From contig OZ242278.1 in assembly GCA_965207475.1 (NCBI GenBank), positions 248,001 to 312,000 of the forward strand: 64,000 nucleotides of DNA, written 5' to 3'. The DNA is from WTFY01 sp011523795. Its GTDB lineage: Bacteria > Pseudomonadota > Gammaproteobacteria > UBA4575. The position numbers and the translations under genes were made by a program. The notes beneath the pieces are model-generated. The model was not told where the DNA came from. It did not search any database and worked only from the letters and a program-made list of their open reading frames with translations. Shown piece by piece: positions 6,617-16,284 of the stretch (positions are counted from its first letter, which is position 1; every line of letters starts with the position of its first letter).

Positions 6617-9541
6617 CTACATTTCCTGACGCTTGTTTTCCGGATCATAGAACGGCATTTCTACAACCTGAACAGATTGCCTGCGCCCGCTCTTCAGTTT
6701 GATTTGTATCAACATGCCTGGCTCAGTGCCAGCCCTGGCGTAGCCCATACCGATAATTTTGTTCAGGGTAGGGGAGTAACCTACCGACGTGATGTGCCCG
6801 GCAATGGAATCGCCATCCAGTATCAAATTTGATTCCCCTGGTACCTCGTCCTGTTCCGGCTCAACTGAAAATCCGACAAGTTTGCGATTGGAAGGGTAAC
6901 GCCTGGCAGCCTGCAAAGAACGTCTACCTACAAAAAACGGTTTTCGCTCGGCAACAGCCCATGTCATGCGGGCTTCATGGGGAGTCGTCAAGGCATCGGT
7001 ATCCTGACCGACGATAAGGTGACCCTTCTCCAGGCGTAACAGTCGCTGTGCCTCAATGCCTACCGGCTGCATGCCGAACTCCCGACCTGCTTTCAGCAGT
7101 GCATCCCACAATGCCTCGCCCTGCAGCGATGGAGCGTGGATCTCGTAGCCCAGTTCACCTACGAAACCGACACGCAACAGACGTGCTGGAATACCAGCCA
7201 CCTGGGCAGTGCGCACGGATAAATAGGGGAAGCTTGCCGGGGCAAGGTCAGTGCTGTTGCACAGTTGTTGCAGAACAGCCCTGGACTTGGGCCCTGCCAG
7301 GCTTATTCCTGCGTAGGCCGAAGTGACATTCGTTACATCAACATCAAGACGCCATTGCGCGTTCCACCACAACATGGTTCGGTAAACAGTTTCAACTCCA
7401 CCTGTCGTTGCAGTGATATAAAAATGTTCGTCATCAAGCCGGCATGCAACCCCGTCATCTATAATCCTTCCGGCAGGATTTGTCATGAGAAGGTATCGTA
7501 GCGTGCCTGTCTTTTGCCTGGAATAGGAAAAGGTGTACATGCGGTTCAGGAATTCTGCAGCGTCCGGTCCCCGGACTTCCAGTCCACCCAGGGTGGATAC
7601 ATCGATCATGCCGACGTTGTTTCGAACCGCGAGATTTTCCTTGAGGATCCAGCGGTCAGCGTGTTGCGGTTCTCCGTAGTATGCAGGCCGCCACCATTGT
7701 CCGGCCGTAACCATGTGCGCGCCTGCTTCCAGATGACGATGATGCATTGCAGTTAGCCGCTCAGGTTCAAAGCTGCGCCCGGCAATCACCGCGAGGTTCT
7801 CTGCATGAAGCGGAGGACGAGCAGTCGTGACTCCGACTTCCGACATGGTACGTTGAGTTTCCTCTGCCACAACTCGCGCTGTAGCCAATGCTGAGTGGCG
7901 GCCTTGCGAAGGCCCCATACCAACCGTCGAATAGCGTTTCACCAGCTCCAGTTCGTCATATCCATCTCGGCATGCATGAACAATATCCAGATATTGCAAA
8001 TCTTCATCCAAATCCACAAACTCCTTGCCTCGTGGATGCGGGAAAATCGGCCAGGGGTGGTTGATGCTGGAATAGGAGATTGGGTTCAGAGGTTTCGAGG
8101 CAGTGGCACCTGGCACAGCAAGTCCCAGTTTTCTGGATGCGGCTTGCCCGGCTTGCCTGCCGGACTCAATGACAGAACCAAGCTCGTTTTTCCCGTTGAC
8201 TGCCCCGGCCAGGTGTATGCAGGCGGGCAGGCCCGTAATCGAAAACCCGGATGCCGCTTCATCATGCTTCAGCTTGCCGCCGGCATGCAGTGCAAGCTGA
8301 TAGGAAGGCATGAAGCCTACAGATACGCAAAGCAGGTCGCAGTCATAACGCCAGGCTTCATTGCCGCACTGACCGATGCCAACAAGTTGACGCAGTACTG
8401 CAGCCCGTATGCCGCGTGTATGCTTGTCCGGGAGAGCCTCGTACACGGTACACGCCTTGTGTATGGATATGCCGCAGGCGAGTACTTTTTTGTACAGGGG
8501 TGTTGCGTCAAACGATTGACGCAAGTCTGCAACTGCAGTGACATTTACACCGTTTTCCAGCAATTCCAGTGCCGTTGCGTACCCATCGTCGCCGGCAGTG
8601 AGTACTACTGCCTGTTTGCCAGGCCGTACCCCGTACAGGCGGATCAGCCGCTGTGCAGCCGTGCCCAGCAACACGCCCGGGAGATCGTTGTTACGGAAAA
8701 TTGCAGGCTGTTCCATTTTGCCCGGTGCCAGTATCAGTTCCTTCGTACGAAGTTTGTACATGCGGTGACCGCGGATAACAGGCAACCAGTTGTCAGCAAA
8801 ATACCCGTTACAGACGGAGTCAGTCATGACCTCGATGTTGGAATGGTCTGTAACAGCTGTGACCAGTTCATCGTGAAGGGTGTGTGCGAGCGTTCCTTCA
8901 GTATCGAATCGACCATAGTTGAGTGATCCGCCGACGACAGTTTCCTGCTCAATGAGAAGAACTTCCGCACCTGCGTCGGCTGCGGCCAACGCAGCACTCA
9001 TGCCTGCCGGCCCGCCACCTACCACGGTAATCTCGCTGAACAGGTATTGCTTGTCGTAGTAGCCATGCGGTGTGCCTGGATGTACTTGACCCAGTCCTGC
9101 AAACTTTCGGATGATCGGTTCCCAAATATTTTGCCATGCACCTTTAGGCTGAAAGAATGCCTTGTAATAAAACCCCACGGGAAGAAACCGGTTTGCCAGG
9201 CTGATTTTTTCAGCCTGGTCATTGGCGAGGCTTCCTATGCAATTTTGACCGCTTACCTGAAGCCCGTGGGTAACTTTTCGTCTGTCAGCCGCTACATTGG
9301 GTTCGTTATCAACCTGGACCAGCGTGTTGGCCTCAAGCCCGGCCATGGACAATACACCGCGTGGACGATGGTATTTGAAAGAACGAGATAACAGCCAGAC
9401 GTCATTTGCCGCCAATGCGCTGGCAATGGTGTCTCCGGCAAGGCCGGTGTACTGTGTGCCTTCAAAGCTAAAGTTGATCGTGTTCTCGTGATCTACTAGC
9501 CTGCCGGCAGGAGCAGGTAAACGGTTAGGTGAGGTATACAT
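6617..9541 (-). CDS. soxA: Sarcosine oxidase alpha subunit (or N-methylglutamate dehydrogenase homologue)
   Basis: Large subunit of a heterotetrameric flavoenzyme that oxidatively demethylates an N-methyl amino acid and passes the one-carbon unit to tetrahydrofolate. Its 974 residues match the usual length of about 1000. An N-terminal 2Fe-2S-like fold (about 20-110) is followed by an NAD-binding Rossmann domain with VVGGGPAGMSAALAAADAG (about 170-190) and a pyridine nucleotide oxidoreductase region. A C-terminal GcvT-type folate-binding domain (about 600-970) includes GMIDVSTLGGLEVRGPDA and VGFVGELGYEIHAPS. The order B-D-A-G on the minus strand is typical of sox operons. The same order occurs in mgdABCD of the N-methylglutamate pathway, so sarcosine itself is not proven as substrate. 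The 'sox' symbols here mean sarcosine oxidase, not sulfur oxidation. Confidence 0.93.
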   Translation of the reverse strand: MYTSPNRLPAPAGRLVDHENTINFSFEGTQYTGLAGDTIASALAANDVWLLSRSFKYHRPRGVLSMAGLEANTLVQVDNEPNVAADRRKVTHGLQVSGQNCIGSLANDQAEKISLANRFLPVGFYYKAFFQPKGAWQNIWEPIIRKFAGLGQVHPGTPHGYYDKQYLFSEITVVGGGPAGMSAALAAADAGAEVLLIEQETVVGGSLNYGRFDTEGTLAHTLHDELVTAVTDHSNIEVMTDSVCNGYFADNWLPVIRGHRMYKLRTKELILAPGKMEQPAIFRNNDLPGVLLGTAAQRLIRLYGVRPGKQAVVLTAGDDGYATALELLENGVNVTAVADLRQSFDATPLYKKVLACGISIHKACTVYEALPDKHTRGIRAAVLRQLVGIGQCGNEAWRYDCDLLCVSVGFMPSYQLALHAGGKLKHDEAASGFSITGLPACIHLAGAVNGKNELGSVIESGRQAGQAASRKLGLAVPGATASKPLNPISYSSINHPWPIFPHPRGKEFVDLDEDLQYLDIVHACRDGYDELELVKRYSTVGMGPSQGRHSALATARVVAEETQRTMSEVGVTTARPPLHAENLAVIAGRSFEPERLTAMHHRHLEAGAHMVTAGQWWRPAYYGEPQHADRWILKENLAVRNNVGMIDVSTLGGLEVRGPDAAEFLNRMYTFSYSRQKTGTLRYLLMTNPAGRIIDDGVACRLDDEHFYITATTGGVETVYRTMLWWNAQWRLDVDVTNVTSAYAGISLAGPKSRAVLQQLCNSTDLAPASFPYLSVRTAQVAGIPARLLRVGFVGELGYEIHAPSLQGEALWDALLKAGREFGMQPVGIEAQRLLRLEKGHLIVGQDTDALTTPHEARMTWAVAERKPFFVGRRSLQAARRYPSNRKLVGFSVEPEQDEVPGESNLILDGDSIAGHITSVGYSPTLNKIIGMGYARAGTEPGMLIQIKLKSGRRQSVQVVEMPFYDPENKRQEM

Positions 9542-9556
9542 TTTAACTGGTTAATA

Positions 9557-9850
9557 TTACAGATTATTTTTATGTTTAAATTCAACTCGATCGGTAAAGA
9601 CATTGCTTGCAGGGTAGGTCGCCAGAATTTCATCCGTGACCGTATTCCTTTCAGCAATGAACCAGTAAGAGGTTGCCACATGACACCACCATTCACGAAC
9701 TACCCCCGCAGTATTATTCGACAGCCAAATGAAGTCTGCCCATTCATGATCGCTGCTGTCTTGCGGGCAGGGCATTATCGATACTTCACCAAAACAAATG
9801 AATTCTGAGATATTCCGTGGGCCGTTCAATGGGCAGTTCATGATCTTCAT
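9557..9850 (-). CDS. soxD: Sarcosine oxidase delta subunit with an incomplete zinc site
   Basis: Small subunit of the sarcosine oxidase complex, 97 residues, the usual size. The start has AGGGGTAACA immediately upstream. The family pattern is recognisable (CPLNGPRNISEF at the N-terminus, EWWCHVATSYWFIAERNT in the middle). However, the zinc ligands known from the Stenotrophomonas enzyme (Cys6, Cys9, His59, Cys63) are only half present: Cys6 and His57 are kept, while the second Cys is Asn9 and the last is Ser61. Either zinc is not bound or other residues such as Cys56 or Cys28 replace the ligands. Position between beta and alpha genes supports the call. Confidence 0.85.
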   Translation of the reverse strand: MKIMNCPLNGPRNISEFICFGEVSIMPCPQDSSDHEWADFIWLSNNTAGVVREWWCHVATSYWFIAERNTVTDEILATYPASNVFTDRVEFKHKNNL

Positions 9851-9858
9851 TGTTACCC

Positions 9859-11100
9859 CTAATGGCTTGCCGCAGTGGCTCCTGCCTCGTTGAACAGCTT
9901 GAAGCGCTTGAATCGCTCAAGCCCGAACGGCTGAATCAGTCTGGCTGTTTTCTCATTTGCAAGTGATTCTGCCATGCACTTGCCGGATATGGGTGTAGCC
10001 TTGAATCCCCAGGTGCCCCAGCCTGCATCCAGCCAATAGTTTTTTACCGGGCTGGTCCCAAGGATGGGGCTGTAATCGGGCGTCATGTCGGTAATGCCTG
10101 CCCATTGGCGCAGCAGCTTCAGTTCGCCCATGAAAGGGAACATTTCCAGAACGTGCGCGATGAGATTTTCCTTGAGATCCAGAGTAGAGCGCGTCGAGTA
10201 CAGTTCGTACGGGTCGGAACCACCCCCTATGACAACTTCACCGCGTGCGGTCTGTGAAACATAAGCATGCAGTTCTGCTGAACTCACCAGCGGGTCCAGA
10301 AAGGGCTTGACGGGCTGTGTGACCATGGCCTGCAGGGGATAGCTTCGAATTGGCAGTCGAATTCCCGCCATTCTTGCAACTTCTGAGCTCATACCCGCTA
10401 CAGCCTGGACGGCATGATTGCAGCGGACAGTCCCGCGGGCGGTTTGCACTGCCACAACTTTACCCTTATCGACATGTATGCCGGTAACCTCAGTACGCTG
10501 GTGAATTTCAACGCCCATCTGTGCTGCGCGCATTGCATAGCCCCATGCAGCGGCATCATGCCTTGCCGTGCCGCCATCGCGGTGCCAAAGGCCTGCCTGG
10601 ATCGGAAAACGCATCTTTTTATCCATATTCAGACAAGGCACGATTTCACGGATTTGTTTCCGGTCCACCATTTCAGACCGGACCCCCAGGTGCTTGTTGA
10701 TCTCTGCCCGCAACTTGAATGCGCGTACACTGGCATCGGAGTGAGCAAGGGTAAGTTGTCCTCGCTGGGAATACATCTGGTTATACCCCAGCTCGTTGGA
10801 CAGGTTTTCAAACATCTCGACAGAGGCCTTGTAGAATTCTATTGCCTCGGGCGAGATATAGTTTGACCGAATCACTGCGGTGTTGCGTGCAGTATTGCCG
10901 CCGCCCACGTACCCCTTGTCCAGTACGGCAACATCTGTAATGCCATGGTAACGGGCCAGGTGATACGCGGTGGACAAACCGTGTCCTCCGGCTCCTATGA
11001 TGACAATCTCATAAGATTTTTTCAGTTCACGAGGACCGGGTATATCTCGACGAGCCGGATATTTGGAAGCAAGACCGTATTTTAGTAAGCCCCACGGCAT
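9859..11100 (-). CDS. soxB: Sarcosine oxidase beta subunit
   Basis: FAD/FMN-containing catalytic subunit of the heterotetrameric sarcosine oxidase, 413 residues as expected. The dinucleotide-binding motif VIIGAGGHGLSTAYHLARY lies at about residues 33-51, followed by VGGGNTARN. His181 in TARHDAAAWGY lies where the enzyme usually links FMN covalently. The C-terminal AGITDMTPDYSPILG and GWGTWGFKATPISG match the amine-oxidising flavoprotein (DAO) family. It is the first gene of the soxBDAG operon, eight bases before the delta gene. About 230 bases of non-coding DNA separate it from the upstream HAD gene. Confidence 0.93.
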   Translation of the reverse strand: MPWGLLKYGLASKYPARRDIPGPRELKKSYEIVIIGAGGHGLSTAYHLARYHGITDVAVLDKGYVGGGNTARNTAVIRSNYISPEAIEFYKASVEMFENLSNELGYNQMYSQRGQLTLAHSDASVRAFKLRAEINKHLGVRSEMVDRKQIREIVPCLNMDKKMRFPIQAGLWHRDGGTARHDAAAWGYAMRAAQMGVEIHQRTEVTGIHVDKGKVVAVQTARGTVRCNHAVQAVAGMSSEVARMAGIRLPIRSYPLQAMVTQPVKPFLDPLVSSAELHAYVSQTARGEVVIGGGSDPYELYSTRSTLDLKENLIAHVLEMFPFMGELKLLRQWAGITDMTPDYSPILGTSPVKNYWLDAGWGTWGFKATPISGKCMAESLANEKTARLIQPFGLERFKRFKLFNEAGATAASH

Positions 11101-11332
11101 GAAAGATTCCTATGTTACTATACTGCTTTCAGAGTACCGCACTTCTGCCATACCGGTGTTCAAACCCATGCACTTACATGGTCCCAGATGCCTCTTTGAG
11201 CAGGGCTAAGGGATAATTGGTTTTATTGCATTGCCGGTCAATTGCTCGAAATGCCTACCACCTATTGAGTAACAGGATTTGGTTCCACTACAGGTGTTGC
11301 AGGATGATGAGCAAATTGACTGGGTGCCAGCT

Positions 11333-12091
11333 TTACTGGGCAATCCAGTTGACTGCCTGGGTAATGTGCTTAGCGATGCGCACACCAGGATTGCGGATAC
11401 ACTGGTCATCACTGCTTCGATATTTTCCTGTCTGGACAAGAATAGCCTGAAGGCCCGCTTCACAGGCGCCATTTATATCCGCTTCGACGTCATCTCCAAC
11501 CATGACCACCTCACCAGGCGGGCAGTCAAATTCCTGGATCGCCTCTAGGAAAAACTCCTTCGCGGGTTTTCCCAGTACAGTTGCCTTGACTCCGCTTGCC
11601 ATTTCCAGTGCATGCAAAAAGGGTCCTGCATCCAGGCTGTAGCCATCCTCTTCTTTAAAATAGCGATTATCGCCCATTGCAAACAAAGGTGCTCCATTGA
11701 ACAGCAGACGGAATGCCTTGTTCAGCTTTTCATAGGTAAACCCCCTTCCAGCATCTCCCAGCAAGACCGAATCAAAATTCTTGCAGTCAAATTCTGAAAA
11801 TTCCGGGAGCAGGTCAGCATGCAGCAGCAAGTAGGGGGACAGGCCATTCCTCTTGATGTAATTGTGTGCAGCAACAGGTGCTGTAAACAGTTCGTTTTGG
11901 GCAACCTTCAGCTTCATTGCAGCCAGCTTTCCCAGAATGGCATTTCGCGGACTGCGTGTTGTGTTCGTAATATAGCGTATCGGCAAACCACTCCTTGCAA
12001 GATACTGCACTGCATCGATGGCACCTGGAAGAGGCTGGTTTCCAATGTACAGGACTCCGCTTAGGTCCAGCAGCACGCCTTTGATCATCAT
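11333..12091 (-). CDS. HAD-superfamily (type IIA) hydrolase
   Basis: Cytosolic phosphatase-like protein of the HAD IIA (LHPP/HDHD2-like, NagD-related) group, 252 residues. Motif I is degenerate: LLDLSGVLY has the first Asp but Ser where a second Asp is usual. Motif II is ITNTTR, and motifs III/IV are GKPAKEFF with MVGDDVEADINGA. The change in motif I may lower or alter phosphatase activity, although LHPP-type members share this pattern. The gene is on the same strand as soxBDAG, 232 bases upstream of soxB. Substrate unknown. Confidence 0.82.
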   Translation of the reverse strand: MMIKGVLLDLSGVLYIGNQPLPGAIDAVQYLARSGLPIRYITNTTRSPRNAILGKLAAMKLKVAQNELFTAPVAAHNYIKRNGLSPYLLLHADLLPEFSEFDCKNFDSVLLGDAGRGFTYEKLNKAFRLLFNGAPLFAMGDNRYFKEEDGYSLDAGPFLHALEMASGVKATVLGKPAKEFFLEAIQEFDCPPGEVVMVGDDVEADINGACEAGLQAILVQTGKYRSSDDQCIRNPGVRIAKHITQAVNWIAQ

Positions 12092-12224
12092 GCGACCCGG
12101 TAGTGTTACGAGGCTATATCAGGCCAATTTTAACCGTTTCGCGGAGGATTTGCTGTTTGTAAGGTACTGAAAAAATCTCCCTGCTCGAAACAAACCAGGA
12201 AGCAGGAGCCCAGCACCGGATTCC

Positions 12225-14309
12225 TCAATGTCTGGAAATGGCAACCTGAGAAAGCATTTGGATGGCATCCTCTTCAGAGACAGGTTTCGAGATATGATCG
12301 CCCTGGGCTGAATCGATATTTGCATTCTTCAGTGTTTCCAACTGCTGTCTTGACTGCACAGCATTGGCCATTATTTCAATGTCAAGGTTATGGGTGAGTG
12401 AGGCAATGGCGCGTACAAATTTCCCATGATCCGACACGCAGTTTTCCACGATTGAACGGCTTAAACGGACATACTCAATCGGTATGTCCTGGAGTAAAGA
12501 CAAGGAAGTTTTAGTTCCTCCGTATCCGTCCAGCATCAGCTGGATATCTTTTCTTTCCATGGGTCTCAGCAGACTGCTCGTGGTTCGGGGAACATGGCTC
12601 AGCACATTTTCGGAAACCCCTACTACCACATTGCACAAGTCAGGCTTGACCAGCAGGAGCTTTTTACAAAGCCTGAAAATCACGTCTGCATCCAGTAACG
12701 TTGCTCCCGTCACCTGTATGTTTAATGTGATCTCCTGGATTTCGGAAACCAGGTTATTCCACTTTTCGATTTGCCTGCATACATCATTGATCATCCATTC
12801 CCACAATGGAATGATGAGTTGCGTTTCTTCGGCATTCGGTACGAATTGCTCGGCATATAAAAGCCCCTTTATAGGGTGTGGCCACACCAGTCTTGCCTCA
12901 AGGCCTGACAAGCGGCTGTTCTCGAGAGTAATAATAGGCTGCCAGTGCACCAGAAAGTCATTTTGTTCCAGTGCACGTTCAAGCTCTTTTTCAATGTGTG
13001 CCTGCAGGGCAGCTTTTCCATGTGTAATCAAGTCAGACATTTCGTAGCGAGCGCCCCCCAGGCTGATCGCGCGGCTCAGTGCATTCTGGACTTCCGCCAG
13101 CACTTTTTCCTTGTCATCGTAATCCGGATTGCCAATGACCACACCAATGCTTGCTGTGACATACACTTCGTTTTCTTCTATGGTTAAGGGAGTTTGAACC
13201 TGCTCTTGAATCTGGTTCATGATTGCATTGATGTTTTTGATGCTGTATTCGGATGAATCAAGCAGGATTCCAAAACGATCCTCCTGCAATCTGCATAAAG
13301 ATACGGGGTAGTTAAGGGTTTCGATGATCCTTTGCCCGATTTCAGTGATAACAAACTCAATGCTTTGGGCGCCCAGGCTTTCAAACAGTTGAGAATACTG
13401 ATCAATACTCAGTAGCAGCAATGCGAAGGAATAGCCATTTTGGCATTTGATTTTCTCTATCGAGTGTTCCAGACGATCGATAAACAGAATCCTGTTCAGC
13501 AGCTTGGTTTCCGAGTCATAGAGTGACTGCTGTAGACTGCGCTCCTGAATCTTCTTCTGCTGATCAAAATCAATCAGCAGGCCTTGAAATGACAGCAGTT
13601 CTCCACTGGAAGAGAAATTTCCTTTACCCCTGTTGAATACCCATCGCTCTGTGCCTGCCGCAGTGATGATCCGATGTGTAAGTTCGTACTGCTTGCCGGA
13701 GTGCAATTTATATTGAATAGTTTCAAAAATTCTTTGGCGGTCATCAGGGTGAATGATGCTTGCATATGAGATCTCATTTTTTTCAACAAGTTGCCGACGA
13801 CTGTATCCTGTCAACTCCAGGCAACCGGTGCTGACATACTCGAAGGTCAGGTCCCCATCATTGCGACACCGGTATAACATGCCGGAAAAACTGTCGACAA
13901 AGTTACACAAGCTCCGATACTTTGCTTCAAGAATTTCCAGCTGGCGAATTTCTTCTGTAATTTCGGTGAGCGTTCCGACGATCCTGGCTGAGTCTTGATT
14001 CTCCTCTATTCCGAATACAGGATTGGCTCTCAGTACCATGAACACAGGCCTGTCTTGCTTGGAAAGAAACCGGACTGTAATCGGCTTGATTTCCCGTTTC
14101 CCCTGCCGGTACAGGCCGAGCAGGAACTGTTCTGCGCCGGGCCGGTCCTTGGGGTGCACGAGGTCAAGGAAGTGGGTGCCAAGCATTTGATCGGCAGGAT
14201 AACCAGTCAGGTTAGTCCATGACGGGTTCAGGTAAACCCACTTGCCCGATCGGTCTACCTCAAAAACAATCTGCTGCAGACCGTCTAATATGTCGAATTC
14301 ATCGTCCAC
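12225..14309 (-). CDS. PAS-PAS-GGDEF-EAL protein with degenerate catalytic sites
   Basis: Soluble 694-residue sensor protein. PAS domain 1 is at about 1-120 (WVYLNPSWTNLTGYPADQML) and PAS domain 2 at about 128-255 (FEYVSTGCLELTGYSRRQLV). A GGDEF-like domain is at 265-425 and an EAL-like domain at 445-690. The GGDEF signature is replaced by LQEDRFGIL, so cyclase activity is unlikely. The EAL domain has GLEARLVW, LMLDGYGG instead of the usual DDFG, RLSRS instead of KIDRS, and MANAVQS instead of AEGVE. Several metal and catalytic residues are therefore gone, and phosphodiesterase activity is unlikely. It probably senses a signal through PAS and acts by binding c-di-GMP or a protein. It lies next to a NarX/NarL-like pair on the same strand but is separated from it by 91 bases. 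Confidence 0.9.
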   Translation of the reverse strand: MDDEFDILDGLQQIVFEVDRSGKWVYLNPSWTNLTGYPADQMLGTHFLDLVHPKDRPGAEQFLLGLYRQGKREIKPITVRFLSKQDRPVFMVLRANPVFGIEENQDSARIVGTLTEITEEIRQLEILEAKYRSLCNFVDSFSGMLYRCRNDGDLTFEYVSTGCLELTGYSRRQLVEKNEISYASIIHPDDRQRIFETIQYKLHSGKQYELTHRIITAAGTERWVFNRGKGNFSSSGELLSFQGLLIDFDQQKKIQERSLQQSLYDSETKLLNRILFIDRLEHSIEKIKCQNGYSFALLLLSIDQYSQLFESLGAQSIEFVITEIGQRIIETLNYPVSLCRLQEDRFGILLDSSEYSIKNINAIMNQIQEQVQTPLTIEENEVYVTASIGVVIGNPDYDDKEKVLAEVQNALSRAISLGGARYEMSDLITHGKAALQAHIEKELERALEQNDFLVHWQPIITLENSRLSGLEARLVWPHPIKGLLYAEQFVPNAEETQLIIPLWEWMINDVCRQIEKWNNLVSEIQEITLNIQVTGATLLDADVIFRLCKKLLLVKPDLCNVVVGVSENVLSHVPRTTSSLLRPMERKDIQLMLDGYGGTKTSLSLLQDIPIEYVRLSRSIVENCVSDHGKFVRAIASLTHNLDIEIMANAVQSRQQLETLKNANIDSAQGDHISKPVSEEDAIQMLSQVAISRH

Positions 14310-14400
14310 AGGCGCAGTCTCAAATGCTGCAGGCAGAGTAAAGTGAAATGCTTGACAAGAGTCGTGATAAGCCTGTCTGCGCGCTCACATTTATAAATGC

Positions 14401-15057
14401 CTATTTCCCGAAACCATGATTCAGAGCCCAAACCGCCGCTTCAAGCCGTGAATGGACATTGAGTTTTCTCAATAGATTCTTGACATGGGCCTTTACGGTT
14501 CCATCACTTATATCCAGCTTGCGTGCAATCAGCTTGTTGCTGCATCCACTAGCAATCAACTCCAGAATTTCCTTTTCCCTCTGTGTGAGCGAGGCGCTTT
14601 TTTGCTTTTCAGGCAAAACGTCCCGTTCGTTACGAATGGAACTTGCCAGTTTTTCAGACAAATTCTGATCGAGCACTATATGACCGTTTATTACGCTTTG
14701 CAGTTTTGACTGCAATACTTCTGGCTCCAAGTCCTTAAGAAGATACCCGTCGGCTCCGTTGCGCAGGGCGGCTACCAGGTCTTCTTCCGCATCAGAGACT
14801 GTTAGCACAACTACGTATGACCTGACATCTTGTTTCCGCAACTCGATCAGCGTTTCGATCCCGCTGATACCCTCCATATTCAAGTCCAGCAATATCAGGT
14901 TCGGTTTGTACTCCAATGCCAGTGCGATTCCCTCTGTGCCGGATTGCGCTTCACCAACAAGCTTGAATTCATCGCCCATGCCTTCGATGAGCTGCGCTAC
15001 ACCTTTACGAAAAAGTGGATGATCATCGATGATCAAAACAGTATTTTCTGATTGCAT
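14401..15057 (-). CDS. NarL/FixJ-family response regulator
   Basis: DNA-binding response regulator of 218 residues. The receiver domain (about 5-120) has the acidic pair IIDDHP, phosphoacceptor Asp58 in LILLDLNM, and the Thr/Lys signature (VVLTVSD, GYLLKDL). A LuxR-type helix-turn-helix lies at about 150-212 (LTQREKEILELIASGCSNK, ISDGTVKAHVKNLL). It starts six bases after the stop of the upstream histidine kinase gene, so the two form one operon and almost certainly a cognate pair. Target genes are unknown. Confidence 0.93.
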   Translation of the reverse strand: MQSENTVLIIDDHPLFRKGVAQLIEGMGDEFKLVGEAQSGTEGIALALEYKPNLILLDLNMEGISGIETLIELRKQDVRSYVVVLTVSDAEEDLVAALRNGADGYLLKDLEPEVLQSKLQSVINGHIVLDQNLSEKLASSIRNERDVLPEKQKSASLTQREKEILELIASGCSNKLIARKLDISDGTVKAHVKNLLRKLNVHSRLEAAVWALNHGFGK

Positions 15058-15063
15058 TGGAAT

Positions 15064-16284
15064 CTAGTCTGAAGATTGGCGAATGTTTTTTTTGTTTTTT
15101 GTATAAAACGTGACGGTGATACGCGTTCCACCAAGGTGGTTGGCCTCAACACGAAACTTTCCTCCGAGTTCATGAGCCCGCTGCTGCATGATGATCAATC
15201 CATGACGGTGTGTCCTGGCCTGCGAGTTTTTCATGCCTACCCCGTCATCATCAATATTGATGCGTATCAGTCCAGCACTGGAAATACTCAACGACACCTC
15301 CGCGCGACTGGCCTGTGAGTGCCTTACGACATTTGCGACAGCCTCGCGAACGATCTGCAGAACATGGATTTCCTCGTCAACGGCCAGGTCCATGCGCGAC
15401 AGCCGGTTATCCAGGCTGACGGCAACACTGCTTCTGTTTTCAAATTCTTCCACCGAATCTTCCAGTGCATGCGCCAGATCGCGGCTTTTCAACGCCAGCC
15501 TGAAGGTGGTAATCAGCTCACGCAGTTGTTTATAGGAAACATTGAGATTGGTCCGGAATTCTTCAACAATCCCATTGATTGCAGTCATGTTTTCATCACT
15601 GTACTGTGGATTGATCTTCAGCAGGGACTGCAGTCTGCTTACCTGTATTTTCAGGTATGAGAGGGATTGTGCAAGGGAGTCATGCAACTCTCGGGCGATC
15701 AGCGCTCTTTCCTCATGCAGGGCAAGTCGCTTGCTGACATCCAGATGCTGCGAGCTTGATAAAATTCCACTCAGTGCATGCCTTATGGATTCCATTTCAA
15801 CTTCTGACATGCTTCTACTCGCAGATTTAGGCGTTTTAAGGATAAGCATGCCATGGGGGTTGTGACCGCTCTCTCCCAAGCAAATCACTATGACGTCGTA
15901 TGCACTGCCAGCAGTTTTTCCGAATGGCTGCAGTATGCTGTGATTTGAATCAATAGAGGCATTGTTCAAGCTGTCACTGAATACTTCCAGGTCTGGCTCG
16001 TCGGTGATCGCCACAAGTTCTTTCTCTCCGGATTCCTTGATAATAAACAGTGCACTTGAAACCGAACCCGTCAGGAATTCAATCTCGCTCAGCAATACTA
16101 GGAATGGGGAAACGGAACCTGGATTCTCAACCACATCCCGTAGCACAGTATTGAGAAAATGCAGATGCTTATGCTCGGCAGGGTATTCTAAGAATCTAGG
16201 AGAGGGCGCTTCGCAGCTGACGGCGCTTCGCTTTTTATTGTGTTTGACTGGGGACAAGTTCATTTCACATTTGAGACCAATCAC
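15064..16284 (-). CDS. Soluble NarX-type sensor histidine kinase
   Basis: Sensor kinase of 406 residues with no membrane segment, so the signal is sensed in the cytoplasm. A GAF-like domain at about 40-150 is followed by a HisKA_3 dimerisation helix with the phosphoacceptor His201 in ALIARELHDSLAQSLSYLK. The ATPase domain has VREAVANVVRHSQAS (N box), INIDDDGVGM (G1) and HGLIIMQQRAHELGG (G2). The C-terminal half resembles NarX/NarQ, but the periplasmic nitrate-sensing part is missing. The start may instead be the ATG at 16263. It precedes its response regulator by six bases. Confidence 0.9.
   Translation of the reverse strand: MIGLKCEMNLSPVKHNKKRSAVSCEAPSPRFLEYPAEHKHLHFLNTVLRDVVENPGSVSPFLVLLSEIEFLTGSVSSALFIIKESGEKELVAITDEPDLEVFSDSLNNASIDSNHSILQPFGKTAGSAYDVIVICLGESGHNPHGMLILKTPKSASRSMSEVEMESIRHALSGILSSSQHLDVSKRLALHEERALIARELHDSLAQSLSYLKIQVSRLQSLLKINPQYSDENMTAINGIVEEFRTNLNVSYKQLRELITTFRLALKSRDLAHALEDSVEEFENRSSVAVSLDNRLSRMDLAVDEEIHVLQIVREAVANVVRHSQASRAEVSLSISSAGLIRINIDDDGVGMKNSQARTHRHGLIIMQQRAHELGGKFRVEANHLGGTRITVTFYTKNKKNIRQSSD

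Noticed and set aside
7895..8926. Plus-strand open frame of 343 codons within the sarcosine oxidase alpha gene
   Set aside because: It is a shadow of soxA, whose conserved domains occupy the opposite strand.
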